A stretch of DNA of 64,000 nucleotides from Sulfolobus islandicus Y.N.15.51 (GCF_000022485.1 NC_012623.1:62001-126000); one strand, 5' to 3'. Shown: positions 40,372 to 50,880, counted from the stretch's first letter. Notes: generated by a model not told the origin, from the letters alone. Numbers and translations are program-made.

Positions 40372-40530
40372 AGGGTGCCACTATGAAGTCTATGAGCAAT
40401 GTGAGGCGGAGTAAGGCACCCAATGAAACTCCCCATGTCCTTGAAGGGAGTTAGTCCCGTAGACGGCATGGGGAGGGAAGAAGAGTGATGAGGCCGAGTG
40501 ATTAATAGTCACGATGAAGGCCGAACTCTA
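40372..40530 (+). ncRNA. three-stem structured RNA, copy 1
   Basis: It shares conserved blocks with 50921-51103: ATGAGCAATGTGAGG, CTCCCCATGTCCTTGAAG and CCCGTAGACGGCATGGGGAG. Stem 1 GGGTGCC (40373-40379)/GGCACCC (40415-40421) reads GAGCCC/GGGTTC in copy 2. Stem 2 CTCCCCATG (40429-40437)/CATGGGGAG (40467-40475) is identical, enclosing a variable inner stem. Stem 3 GAG...GGCC (40483-40495)/GGCC...CTC (40519-40528) reads GGGG...GGAC/GTCC...CCCC in copy 2 and encloses a variable hairpin. Such compensatory changes support a real RNA. Identity is unknown; a TnpB omega-RNA-like or other mobile-element RNA is possible. A T-rich stretch follows. Confidence 0.65.
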
Positions 40531-40686
40531 ATTTTTATGCTTAGTTTATATTTTGTGTATTCCCTATGTATTATGCCCTATGTATTATGTGTCATTAGCT
40601 TTGATACCTATTGATTATAAAATTAAAAATAAAAATTATTTATAATAATGATTATTATATAAAATGTTTACATCGTATAAAAATGT

Positions 40687-40890
40687 TTATCGTTTTATAA
40701 ATTTATCAACTACATCTTTATAATCATTACATGAAACACTATGTTTAGATACTAAAGGCCATTTTCCATGATATATATAACACTCTATGCCAATATTTTG
40801 TCTTAATCTAATTGCAAGCCTGCCTGGCATTTTACATTTATTGCAAATAACCTCTATCTTAGTATTAATGAATTTACTTTTCCTTTCCAC
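40687..40890 (-). CDS. small Cys-rich protein, unknown
   Basis: 67 residues with CNKC near residues 16-19, a third Cys near residue 37 (GIECYIYHGKW), His residues in YHGKW and SKHSVSC, and a fourth Cys near 54. The C-x2-C ... H ... C spacing suggests a small zinc-binding fold. Segments CKMPGRLAIRL and YIYHGKWPLV resemble small crenarchaeal zinc proteins that I cannot name. It is flanked by RNA copy 1 and the mer locus. ATG start. Real coding is likely but not certain. Confidence 0.45.
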   Translation of the reverse strand: MERKSKFINTKIEVICNKCKMPGRLAIRLRQNIGIECYIYHGKWPLVSKHSVSCNDYKDVVDKFIKR

Positions 40891-41130
40891 ACATTACTCC
40901 CAATGATATTAATATTAAATTTTATTCCCTTTCTTTGATTTGTGGGTTAGTTGAACTTTCTTAGTTCTTAAGCTAGATGAATTGCAATAAATTCTAAACT
41001 AATCCAGATTAAAAGTTAGTTATCGTTCTCTCTGAGAAAAATTGAATGATTCATAAAGAACCTTTTCTTTCATCTAATTAGATAATTTAATAAAAAAACT
41101 ACTTATGTCTTATTATCGTTAACAACAATG

Positions 41131-41247
41131 TTAGTGAGAATGGCCATGATGTTCATGGGAATGATGTTCTCTCATGTGTTTCTCTGCTTCTTCTTTTGAT
41201 TTGAATGTCATTCCACATGCCTCACATTTGTATTCCTCTTTTGCCAT
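41131..41247 (-). CDS. 38-residue C2H2 zinc-finger protein with His-rich tail
   Basis: Too short for routine ORF calling: ATG at 41247, stop TAA at 41131. It contains a classical C2H2 finger (Cys 8, Cys 11, His 24, His 28; spacing C-x2-C-x12-H-x3-H; YKCEACGMTF) followed by an HHSHEHHGHSH tail of seven His in eleven residues. A ribosome-binding-like AGGTGA sits about 7 bases before the ATG. It is divergent from merA with a 20-bp palindrome between them. It could be a regulator or metal chaperone of the mercury locus, in the position where known Sulfolobus mer operons have small metal-binding genes; that role is inferred. Confidence 0.7.
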   Translation of the reverse strand: MAKEEYKCEACGMTFKSKEEAEKHMREHHSHEHHGHSH

Positions 41248-41289
41248 TCATATTTCACCTAAATTAACATATCTTTAAAAAATATAAAG

Positions 41290-41309
41290 TTTACCACCAT
41301 GGTGGTAAA
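41290..41309. promoter_or_regulatory. perfect 20-bp palindrome, candidate mer operator
   Basis: TTTACCACCATGGTGGTAAA is its own reverse complement over all 20 bases. It lies between the divergent zinc-finger gene and merA. A TATA-like GCTTAAATAAC (about 41318-41328) lies 25 bases before the merA GTG, with the palindrome just upstream. On the other strand CTTTATATTT (about 41279-41288) abuts the palindrome. A bound repressor or activator dimer could control both directions. The cognate regulator is not in the window. Confidence 0.65.
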
Positions 41310-41821
41310 TGAAAAAGCTTAAATAACTGTATATATGAATATATGTTCATAGGTGAAAATATTGAAGAAATATGATCTTTTAATTATAGGTTGTGGGGCA
41401 AGCGGATTTGCTGCTGCAATAAAAGCTTCAGAACTTACGGAGGGTAAGATTAAAATAGGGATGGTCTGCAAGGGATTATTGGGTGGAACATGCGTTAATG
41501 TAGGTTGTGTCCCAAGTAAATATTTAATAGAAATTACAAATAAATATTACTTATCCAGAAAAAAATTTATTGGATTAGAATTATCTGCAAAAATAAATTT
41601 CACTGATATTATGGGTGGATTAAAAAAGGTTGTTAAGGAATTAAGAGAAGAGAAGTATGAGAAAGTTCTTAATTATTATTCCAATGTGGATTTAATAAAA
41701 GGAGATGTAACTTTCATTGAACCTAATAAAATAAGAGTTAATACAGAAAAAGGAGAACAAGAATTAAGTGGTTCTAAAATTATAATAGGGGTAGGCTCCA
41801 CATGCTTTGCCTCTAACATGG

Positions 41822-42973
41822 CTAGGCGATGGCTTGAAGAGCCGAAGGAACTACTTGATTGGGGTCAACTTGAGGGCCTTCACCACCTCCTCCCCTATAC
41901 CTAGTCTTCTTAGTCTCACCCTTGTATTCCCCATCCTTGAGTACGTGATAAACTATCCTACATATCTTGTTGGCCAAGGCTAATGTAGCCTTTTTGGAAT
42001 TACCTGTCCTCTTCAACAAGGCTTGATAGAAGCCATTAAATTGGACCGTGTTCTTAGCGGACCTTGCAACAAGGAATAGAACGCGGGATAAGTGCTTATT
42101 CCCCTTGATGAGACCGTTGTGAAATTCGGTCTTCCCGCTCTGCTTAGTCCTTGGAGAAACTCCAGCATAAGAAGCAGCTTGTTTCGAAGACTCAAACCTG
42201 CTCACGTCTCCAAGCTCAGCGTAAATTGTGGCTGCAGAGATTGGGCCTATTCCGGGTATCTTAGTCAACTCTACTGCTTCCTCGGGTAGGAACTTCATTA
42301 TCTCGTTCTCCACTTCCTTGATTTGTTCTTCTATAATGTTCAGTAGGTCCAGGAGTTGTTTTAGGATGAACGCTTCTATTCTAGTTAATTTTCTTCCCAA
42401 TAATTTGGAGTACTCCTTGATCTCTTCGTCAGTTAGCTTCTCATCAGTGGCTAGTTTTCTCACTATTTCCTTTGTCTTCTTTTCGAAGGGAGGTAGCTTG
42501 TATCCTGCTGTTTCTAGAACTTTCCTTATCTCGTTCTTTACTTGTGTCTTTCTCTCTACTAGTCCTTCTCTGTGTCTTGTCATTTCTCTTAGTTCTTGCA
42601 TTTCTCCCGTTGGTATGTACGATCCTTTTACTGTGCCTGCAGCGTAGGCTATTGCGAGTCTTATGGAATCGTTCTTGTCTGTCTTCTTGCCTAGGACTTC
42701 AACTGTTTGTACAGGGTTTATCACGTTTACTTTTAGTCCCTTGTCTCTCAGTACGTTGTATACGTGGTAGAAGTATACTCCTGTTGCTTCCATTATTCCT
42801 TCTTCGTATCCTTCTAGGAATTTTATAAGTTCTTTGAGTCCTTCCTCGTTGTATTTGAATTCTCTCGTATCAGCTTCTTTTACTGTGTTGTTGTTTATTT
42901 CCATCTTGGTTGCAACAAGTCTTGATTCCCCCACATCTATTGCAAATACTTTAGGCTTTATCTTCCTTTCCAT
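41822..42973 (-). CDS. IS110-family transposase (copy B)
   Basis: 383 residues, same layout as copy A: DEDD residues Asp 13 (FAIDVGES), Glu 62 (IMEATG), Asp 99 and Asp 102 (KTDKNDSIRL); central helical region; C-terminal domain with KIPGIGPISAATIYAELG and catalytic Ser 279 in TKQSG. It seems complete and probably active. The two transposases differ throughout, mainly in the central region, while the motifs are conserved. It is read opposite to the merA gene it interrupts. Confidence 0.95.
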   Translation of the reverse strand: MERKIKPKVFAIDVGESRLVATKMEINNNTVKEADTREFKYNEEGLKELIKFLEGYEEGIMEATGVYFYHVYNVLRDKGLKVNVINPVQTVEVLGKKTDKNDSIRLAIAYAAGTVKGSYIPTGEMQELREMTRHREGLVERKTQVKNEIRKVLETAGYKLPPFEKKTKEIVRKLATDEKLTDEEIKEYSKLLGRKLTRIEAFILKQLLDLLNIIEEQIKEVENEIMKFLPEEAVELTKIPGIGPISAATIYAELGDVSRFESSKQAASYAGVSPRTKQSGKTEFHNGLIKGNKHLSRVLFLVARSAKNTVQFNGFYQALLKRTGNSKKATLALANKICRIVYHVLKDGEYKGETKKTRYRGGGGEGPQVDPNQVVPSALQAIA

Positions 42974-43065
42974 GTGTAATACTCTTTTTCTGATTCTTGA
43001 ATTTTTCTATAATAATACGCGTTGTATTGTTAATTTTGTTAGGAGATAGTGCGAACTAACTATGA

Positions 43066-43185
43066 GAACGTCCCCTTAAATTTTTGCACACTCCTACTCG
43101 GGATGTTGTCCCACATGTTAGATCGCGGGGGACGTATAGCCAGCCTACCCCATGGGGTTTTATCCCCATGTTCACTTTCGGCTTG
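43066..43185 (-). ncRNA. IS110 bridge RNA candidate, copy B
   Basis: In transposase sense (minus). Loop 1: stem AGCC/GGCT capped by the same GGGG-ATAAAA-CCCC hairpin as copy A (43152-43169). Its 3' side reads GGGGTAG (43151-43145), exactly complementary to the target half CTACCCC in merA (plus strand GGGGTAG at 41788-41794). Loop 2: stem ACGTCCCC/GGGGACGT (3' strand at 43075-43068), inner hairpin GGGA/TCCC, and GTAGGAG (43097-43091) complementary to the element left end (43276-43270). Stem pairs differ from copy A but keep pairing. UCUAACAUG in loop 2 is also complementary to the right end (41812-41820). RNA ends are approximate. Confidence 0.75.
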
Positions 43186-44273
43186 TGTTATTTTCTTGTT
43201 CTCTTTATAAAAGTTTTACTCTTGTAAAGCTTGTCTTCTTGTTTAGGAGTGTTGTTCGTGAAAATCGCCGTAGGAGGTTCTAGACCAGCGATACCCCCTA
43301 TACAAGGACTTCAAAATGTAGGTTATATAACAAGTGATACGGTTTGGGATTTAAAAGAACTTCCACATTCTCTATTAGTGATAGGAGGTGGAGCTATAGG
43401 ACTTGAAATAGGGCAAGCTTTAGCTAGATTAGGATCTGAGGTTACAGTAGTAGAGGTTATGGATAGAATACTGCCTAGTCCTTATTTTGAACCAGAAATT
43501 AGCTATGCATTAACTGATTATTTAGAAGATGAAGGACTAAATATTTACACTAAATCTACAGTGACTATGGTTAGTAAAGAAGGAGACACGAAAGTAGTAG
43601 AGATTAGTACTAAGCGTGGAAAACAAAGACTAGAAGTGGATGAGATATTAGTAGCTACAGGGCGTAGACCTAATACAGAGAATTTAGAGCTTGAAAAAGC
43701 TGGAATAACAACAGATCAAAAAGGCTATATTTTAGTAGATAAATTCTTACAAACATCTAACCCTATAGTATATGCTGCTGGCGATTGCATAGCTAAAAGT
43801 TTAATGCTTGAAACTCTTGCAGCCAAGGAAGGTGTATTAGCAGCTACTAACGCTATAAAAGGGAATATAGAAACCATAGATTATTCTACCACGCCAATAG
43901 TAGTATTTACAGATCCTCAAGTTGCTTCTGTTGGTTTAACGGAAGATGAACTTATGAAGAGGGAAAAAGTATGCTCTTGTAGAATCTTAAAATTAGATTA
44001 TGTTGCTAAAGCTAGGTTAATCGGAGATACTAGGGGTTTCGTTAAACTAGTTGTTAATCCTAAAGATGGTACAGTAGTTGGTGTTCATATCCTTTCTCCC
44101 CTAGCCTCTGAAATAATAATGGAAGGCGTAATGCTTGTAAAAAATAAAGTTAAATTAGAAGAATTAGTAGAAACTACTCATGTATTTCCTACAATATCAG
44201 AAAGCATAAAGTTAGCTGCACAATCCTTTATCAGAGATCCATCTAAGATGAGCTGCTGCGTGGAGTGAGTCTT

Positions 44274-44411
44274 ATGACAATAAAAAGAAGTAAATATTAT
44301 ACGATAAGAAGAACGTTTATTTGCAATTCTGGTTACGGAATTTTTGAATGTGAAGATGAAACTAAATGCGCCCTAATAGCCTGTACTTACACAAGAGATG
44401 AGACTACATGA
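44274..44411 (+). CDS. 45-residue Cys-rich protein of the mer locus
   Basis: ATG at 44274, five bases after merA, stop overlapping the merB-like start (ATGA). Four cysteines at residues 17, 26, 32 and 37 in a short, basic protein (N-terminus MTIKRSKYYTIRRTF). The size and cysteine content suggest a metal-binding chaperone or an extension of the neighbour. It is too short for standard ORF lists. It is not recognised as MerP or MerH; the role is inferred from position between merA and the merB-like gene. Confidence 0.6.
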   Translation: MTIKRSKYYTIRRTFICNSGYGIFECEDETKCALIACTYTRDETT

Positions 44412-44833
44412 GCGAAGAGATTCTCAATAAGATAACTTCACATAGACCAACTAACTTTAAGATAATTGAGCAAGATAGTAAGGAAATATATGTCTATTGC
44501 GCATTGGATGTACTTCTATATGCTGCACTTACTTGTAATGATATTATAGTAGAAACTACATTATCGGGTGAAAATACCAGGTTTAAATTAGATGCTAACA
44601 GTGAACTTATATTATCATTTATAAATCCACATGATGCAGAAAAACTTCCACCTTCATATAATACACCATCAACTATTTGCCCTTATTCAAGATTTTTCAC
44701 TAATTTAGAGGAATTCGAAAGCTGGAGAAACACTCTCCCAGAAGAGATTAGACATTTAGTTATTCCCATAAGTGTAAAGGAGGCCCTCTTCATAATCAAA
44801 AGATACGTTATCTCTTCATTAGATAATGGATGA
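44408..44833 (+). CDS. MerB-like alkylmercury lyase domain
   Basis: 141 residues. The MerB core is visible: YCALDVLLYAALTCND near residues 30-45 corresponds to the WCALDTLxxPAL block with catalytic Cys and Asp, and the second catalytic Cys is in STICPYSRFF near residue 97, aligned with the FCCHVHFF block, followed by the W of FESWRN. MerB breaks the C-Hg bond of organomercurials, delivering Hg2+ to MerA. The N-terminal helix-turn-helix-like extension of bacterial MerB is reduced here. The place directly after merA supports the call. MerB is uncommon in Sulfolobales as far as I know. Confidence 0.72.
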   Translation: MSEEILNKITSHRPTNFKIIEQDSKEIYVYCALDVLLYAALTCNDIIVETTLSGENTRFKLDANSELILSFINPHDAEKLPPSYNTPSTICPYSRFFTNLEEFESWRNTLPEEIRHLVIPISVKEALFIIKRYVISSLDNG

Positions 44834-45008
44834 GATTATGAATTCCTCACTTTTCATAAGTAATACTATAGTATTAATTGTAGGATTGATACTGATAAGT
44901 TTAGGACATAGTAATGGATTAAGGGCAGTAGCAGGAGCATTAGTTATCTTAATATTTAGTATAATATTTAGTAAGATATTTAAGAATTTTTCTGTGAATT
45001 TCATTTAA
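44826..45008 (+). CDS. small two-helix membrane protein
   Basis: 60 residues with two predicted membrane helices (about 9-27 and 33-52) and a short charged end. It overlaps the end of the merB-like gene by 8 bases, so it is co-translated. It has no cysteine, which argues against a MerT/MerF-type mercury carrier. No family is recognised. It may be a partner of the larger membrane protein that follows. Confidence 0.5.
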   Translation: MDEIMNSSLFISNTIVLIVGLILISLGHSNGLRAVAGALVILIFSIIFSKIFKNFSVNFI

Positions 45009-45028
45009 ATATGAAGAGGTCATAATAG

Positions 45029-45790
45029 TTGAATTTTTTGTTAGATTACTGGTATGTATTCCCTATTTCAGCGCTTACATCTTTATTTAGAAATAAAACA
45101 AGATATAAATATGCATCACTATTATGTATACTCCTTATTTTAACTGTGCCTCCTTTATTTCCACCAAGTCCTTTAGGACTATTGGCAATTACTAACGTTC
45201 AAATTAACGATTACATTGCATTAAGGAAATTCATCAAACAAAAAATTAATCGTTTATCTTCTCTTAACTTTACAGAATTAGTTGAGATTCTTTTACCTGT
45301 AAGTATCGGATCCTTATTGTTATTATTTTATGGATGTAAGGAAGGGTTTGTATTATACTCTTTTGCTTCGACATCATTTACATTGTTATATATGCTAAGA
45401 TTACGCATTAAAAATCTAGGTAATACAGGGCCAAAAGAATATAATCCCTTAGGAATTATGATAGCTAAATATTTCTCTTTAATAGTACTTTCAACTTCTT
45501 CATATGGATTTCCCTATTGTCATTTAGAAAGATACAAACTTGAAAAATTAGCCTTAGCAACGCTAAGTGCAGCGTTAATTAACGTAATAATAACATTAAT
45601 AAAAATAGGTCCATCATTTCTCCAAATTAACTTGCTAATATTAATAATTGGAGGAACCATGACTGGTAATTACATTTCTAATGTATGGGGAAAAGAAGAG
45701 TTACAAGCACTATCTACTTTATACCATTATATATCGCTTATAATAGGTTTTATTACAATATTCTTGGAAATATTTTTAAAAATTATTTAA
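45029..45790 (+). CDS. multi-spanning membrane protein of the mer locus, unknown
   Basis: 253 residues with six or seven predicted membrane helices (near 8-18, 30-55, 85-105, 106-125, 155-175, 180-200, 205-250). Two cysteines lie in or near membrane segments (YGCKEG near residue 106 and FPYCHLER near 163), so metal transport is conceivable. No family recognised. Start is TTG, 20 bases after the previous stop. It ends the mer transcription unit; the next 400 bases are empty. Confidence 0.5.
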   Translation: MNFLLDYWYVFPISALTSLFRNKTRYKYASLLCILLILTVPPLFPPSPLGLLAITNVQINDYIALRKFIKQKINRLSSLNFTELVEILLPVSIGSLLLLFYGCKEGFVLYSFASTSFTLLYMLRLRIKNLGNTGPKEYNPLGIMIAKYFSLIVLSTSSYGFPYCHLERYKLEKLALATLSAALINVIITLIKIGPSFLQINLLILIIGGTMTGNYISNVWGKEELQALSTLYHYISLIIGFITIFLEIFLKII

Positions 45791-46194
45791 AAGTAAAAGT
45801 TAGGAAAAATTTGTATTTTAATAATTAATATATCGGCTTTAATTCTCATATTCTCTGACCATTTTCTAAAGTATATTTTGTCTTAAATTTATCCTCAACA
45901 ACTAATGTGAGAATTAGTTAGCTAATCGAGTTTATTACCCTTTATCAATATAGATATTGTAGTATTTATTATAGTTAACTCTAAGAATAAATCACTACGA
46001 ATCTTAAGTAGCAATTATTTACTAAATAGAAGCCTAGATTTAAATTCTGCTTTTTATAATGTTTTGTTATTGAGATTGATTCCCTTAAAATTTTATAAAT
46101 TCTAAATCTTACACATAATTGAAGATTAATTTTTCGTTAAGTGTGATAAAATTGAGCATAAAGCATTATAAAAAAGATGATTAATATAAAATGA
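45791..46194. other. AT-rich gene-free stretch
   Basis: About 400 bases of strongly AT-rich sequence between the mer locus and the transposase-less IS110 copy. I see no credible open frame, tRNA, conserved hairpin or long repeat. It may hold transcription termination signals for the mer unit (several T-rich runs near 45810). Confidence 0.5.
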
Positions 46195-46526
46195 GACCCT
46201 ACTGCTTCGCCTCTAACAGACTTGGGGGGAATCGAGAATCTATGCGTGTTAACCATGTTTCCTTATATATTCTTTGTGATCATAATACCTTGTTTTCTTT
46301 TTATAGTGTTAAGTGTTTCAGCCCCTAGGGTAATTTGGTTACAACCTCCTACTCGGGGTTTTATCCCCTCTTGTTTTCTAGGGGCTTCACAGCCAGCCTT
46401 TCAAATGGGGTTTTATCCCCTTGATGTAATTGGGCTTATGTTGTTTTTCTCCTTACTTGTTTATTTCCTTTTCTCTTGTAATGCTTGGTTTTATTCGATC
46501 ACTTGTTTTGCGTGGATTCCCTATAT
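46195..46526 (-). mobile_element. transposase-less IS110 derivative, copy C
   Basis: On the minus strand this 330-base unit repeats the left end of copy A nearly throughout (AATCCACGCAAAACAAG ... AACAAGGTATTATG) up to the transposase ATG, then jumps within about 35 bases to the IS110 right end (GTTAGAGGCGAAGCA, 46217-46203). The whole transposase gene is deleted, leaving left end, bridge RNA region and right end: the form of a non-autonomous element. Its outer left end (CCTATATAGGG) differs from the CTCCTACGG of copies A and B, so it may be a decayed or rearranged copy. Boundaries are approximate. Confidence 0.7.
46318..46438 (-). ncRNA. IS110 bridge RNA candidate, copy C
   Basis: It has the same two-loop fold as copies A and B: stem AGCC/GGCT, hairpin GGGG-ATAAAA-CCCC, then loop-1 guide position TTGAAAG (46404-46398); second stem AGCCCCTAG/CTAGGGGCT with inner GGGG/CCCC hairpin and the invariant donor segment GTAGGAG (46352-46346). 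The loop-1 guide is different from both A and B, as expected for a reprogrammable position, but it does not match the present flank, and the 5' side of loop 2 is shortened. So the fold is kept while function is uncertain. Confidence 0.55.
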
Positions 46527-46821
46527 AGGTTTATTAGTCGGGGAGAGTAATACTCTCCTCGACTGGGGAAACATGGTCGACGTGAGTTCTGAAGCAAAGT
46601 CTTCGGCTACGGGCGTGACTCACCCCTACCGTCGGACTGAACATTGTGATAAAATTCACGAATATAGGTGTGACAAAGAGGTAGGGGTAATAGGAATAGA
46701 TATATCAAAAGAACATTTAATAACTAGTAGGGGGAGGGTGAGAAAATACGAGAACAACTTGAAGGGTTATGAGGAAATCCTCAAGATGAAACCTTGCGTA
46801 ATAGTCCTAGAGTTGTGGTAA
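46527..46821 (+). mobile_element. left-end fragment of a second IS110-type element
   Basis: A different IS110 lineage from copies A-C. It begins with a strong hairpin (GTCG-GGGAGAGTA/TACTCTCC-TCGAC, 46537-46563), a second stem GTGAGT/ACTCAC (46582-46623), then the N-terminal 45 or so residues of a DEDD transposase (VGVIGIDISKEHLITS, from about 46681) ending abruptly at VIVLE near 46815, where permease sequence on the other strand takes over. No clear start codon is in frame, so the gene is broken. The leader probably holds this element's own guide RNA, but I have no second copy to test it. Confidence 0.65.
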
Positions 46822-47256
46822 AAATGAGCCTAAGTTTATTAATGCTTGATCATTGTAAAAAAGCCCTAAGCCACTAAATAAATAAGCAAACCATTGCGCG
46901 CCTAAATAGCTATATAATCCCAAGGATAGCGCAAAGGCTATCCATAACGCCCAATAATTGACAAATGCAACTAGGGGATGTGATGATCTAGCTTGAAATA
47001 CGTAATCTCCACCTGATCTAGGGGTTGAGATTGACGCAACGTAAAAAAGAAATGCCATTCCTAAAGTGGGTAATAGTGATATTAAGTAAGATACGGTCCA
47101 ATTTGCCCCCGGAGCGAGATAAAGCCATGATACTATTAATATAGGTATTCCACCCGTTACCAGTCCAAATGTAGCGAAGAACGATGCCCAAGGACTAACT
47201 TCTCTTACTAAACCAGAGGATTGTCTTATGAAAACAGATTGGTTTTTATCTGGCAT
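46807..47256 (-). pseudogene. APC-family permease, truncated
   Basis: The first 150 or so residues of an amino-acid permease ([21 protein letters not shown], then helix 1 and the [10 protein letters not shown] motif), paralogous to the permeases at 28834 and 48970. The frame ends in LGSFLPQL where it meets the IS110 fragment, so about two thirds of the protein is missing. The ATG at 47256 matches the starts of its paralogues; an upstream in-frame start at 47304 is unlikely. Truncation was probably caused by the insertion or a later deletion. Confidence 0.8.
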
Positions 47257-47569
47257 TTTGAGTAGTGTGGTATGTAAAGTGCTTAAAAACCTTACTACTA
47301 TCAAATTTTTAAAGTATTTAAAGTTATATGTGGATTCGAATTTTCTTTTTTTAACAAAAATACCTTACCTCGATGACGAGAAAAATTATATTGATTCCTT
47401 CAATTTCTATTTGACAATATTTCCAATTGCCACTTATAAGTTATTGTACTAGTATAAGCTGTAACTATTTTAGAAATTATTACAACTTTCTTTTCCTTGA
47501 CAAGGATGGTCAATTTCATATAGGTGAGTAGATGATCAGCTTTTAAGCAGTGCTAGGAAAGTTAGTTAT
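47257..47569. other. intergenic region between truncated permease and aminotransferase
   Basis: AT-rich and without a credible gene. On the minus strand ATATAACTTTAAATACTTT could be the old promoter of the truncated permease; on the plus strand CAGCTTTTAAGC (about 47537-47548) lies about 25-30 bases before the aminotransferase ATG and is a likely TATA element. Confidence 0.45.
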
Positions 47570-48892
<1,323 letters not shown>

Positions 48893-48969
48893 CATTTTTT
48901 AAAAACTGTACAACTGTTTGAATATTAAAGCTTATTATTCTTATTTTATTTTATTCCTATTGATTTCCT

Positions 48970-50529
<1,560 letters not shown>

Positions 50530-50535
50530 TTAAAG

Positions 50536-50834
<299 letters not shown>

Positions 50835-50880
50835 ATTTTATGTCATTTGATATCATTTAACATTCCTAGCTCTTCTCATG

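Larger units (their letters stand above)
41795..43276 (-). mobile_element. IS110-family element, copy B (inside merA)
   Basis: The 1482-base element has a CT core (AG on the plus strand) at both ends, 41793-41794 and 43275-43276. The flanks rejoin as GGGGTAG-GTTCTAGACC, restoring GVGSRPA of MerA in frame, so the ends are exact and no target bases were lost. The left end (in transposase sense) starts CTCCTACGG like copy A and the right end finishes GTGGAGC; GTTAGAGGC occurs near the right end of copies A, B and C. Transposases of A and B are clearly related but diverged, so these are two related elements, not a recent duplication. Confidence 0.9.
41353..44268 (+). pseudogene. merA: mercuric reductase, interrupted by IS110 copy B
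   Basis: Two parts (41353-41794 and 43277-44268) join to a single 477-residue frame when the IS110 copy is removed. FAD loop IIGCGASGFAAA near residue 12, redox-active disulfide GGTCVNVGCVPSK near residue 44, NAD(P) loop VIGGGAIGLEIG, YAAGDC and the C-terminal vicinal cysteines in KMSCCVE identify mercuric ion reductase (Hg2+ to Hg0) rather than dihydrolipoamide dehydrogenase. In the present state translation of the first part runs into the element right end. The GTG start lies about 25 bases after a TATA box; a palindromic operator precedes it. Downstream mer genes may depend on promoters inside the element. Confidence 0.9.

Noticed and set aside
40372-40530. Reading RNA copy 1 as RNase P RNA or SRP RNA
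   Set aside because: The conserved GAGGAAAGTCC-type and S-domain motifs of those RNAs are absent, and the sequence is present twice.
43231-44268. Open frame that could be called an independent flavoprotein gene
   Set aside because: It begins inside the IS110 left end; only bases from 43277 belong to merA, and the frame lacks the FAD-binding N-terminus, which sits at 41353.
46195-46526. Match between the copy C loop-1 guide and its flank
   Set aside because: I looked for the complement of TTGAAAG next to the right end and did not find it; the guide logic is shown only for copies A and B.
46222-46821. 199-residue open frame across the IS110 remnants
   Set aside because: It runs through a bridge-RNA region in antisense, a junction and only then into a transposase start; the first two thirds resemble no protein.
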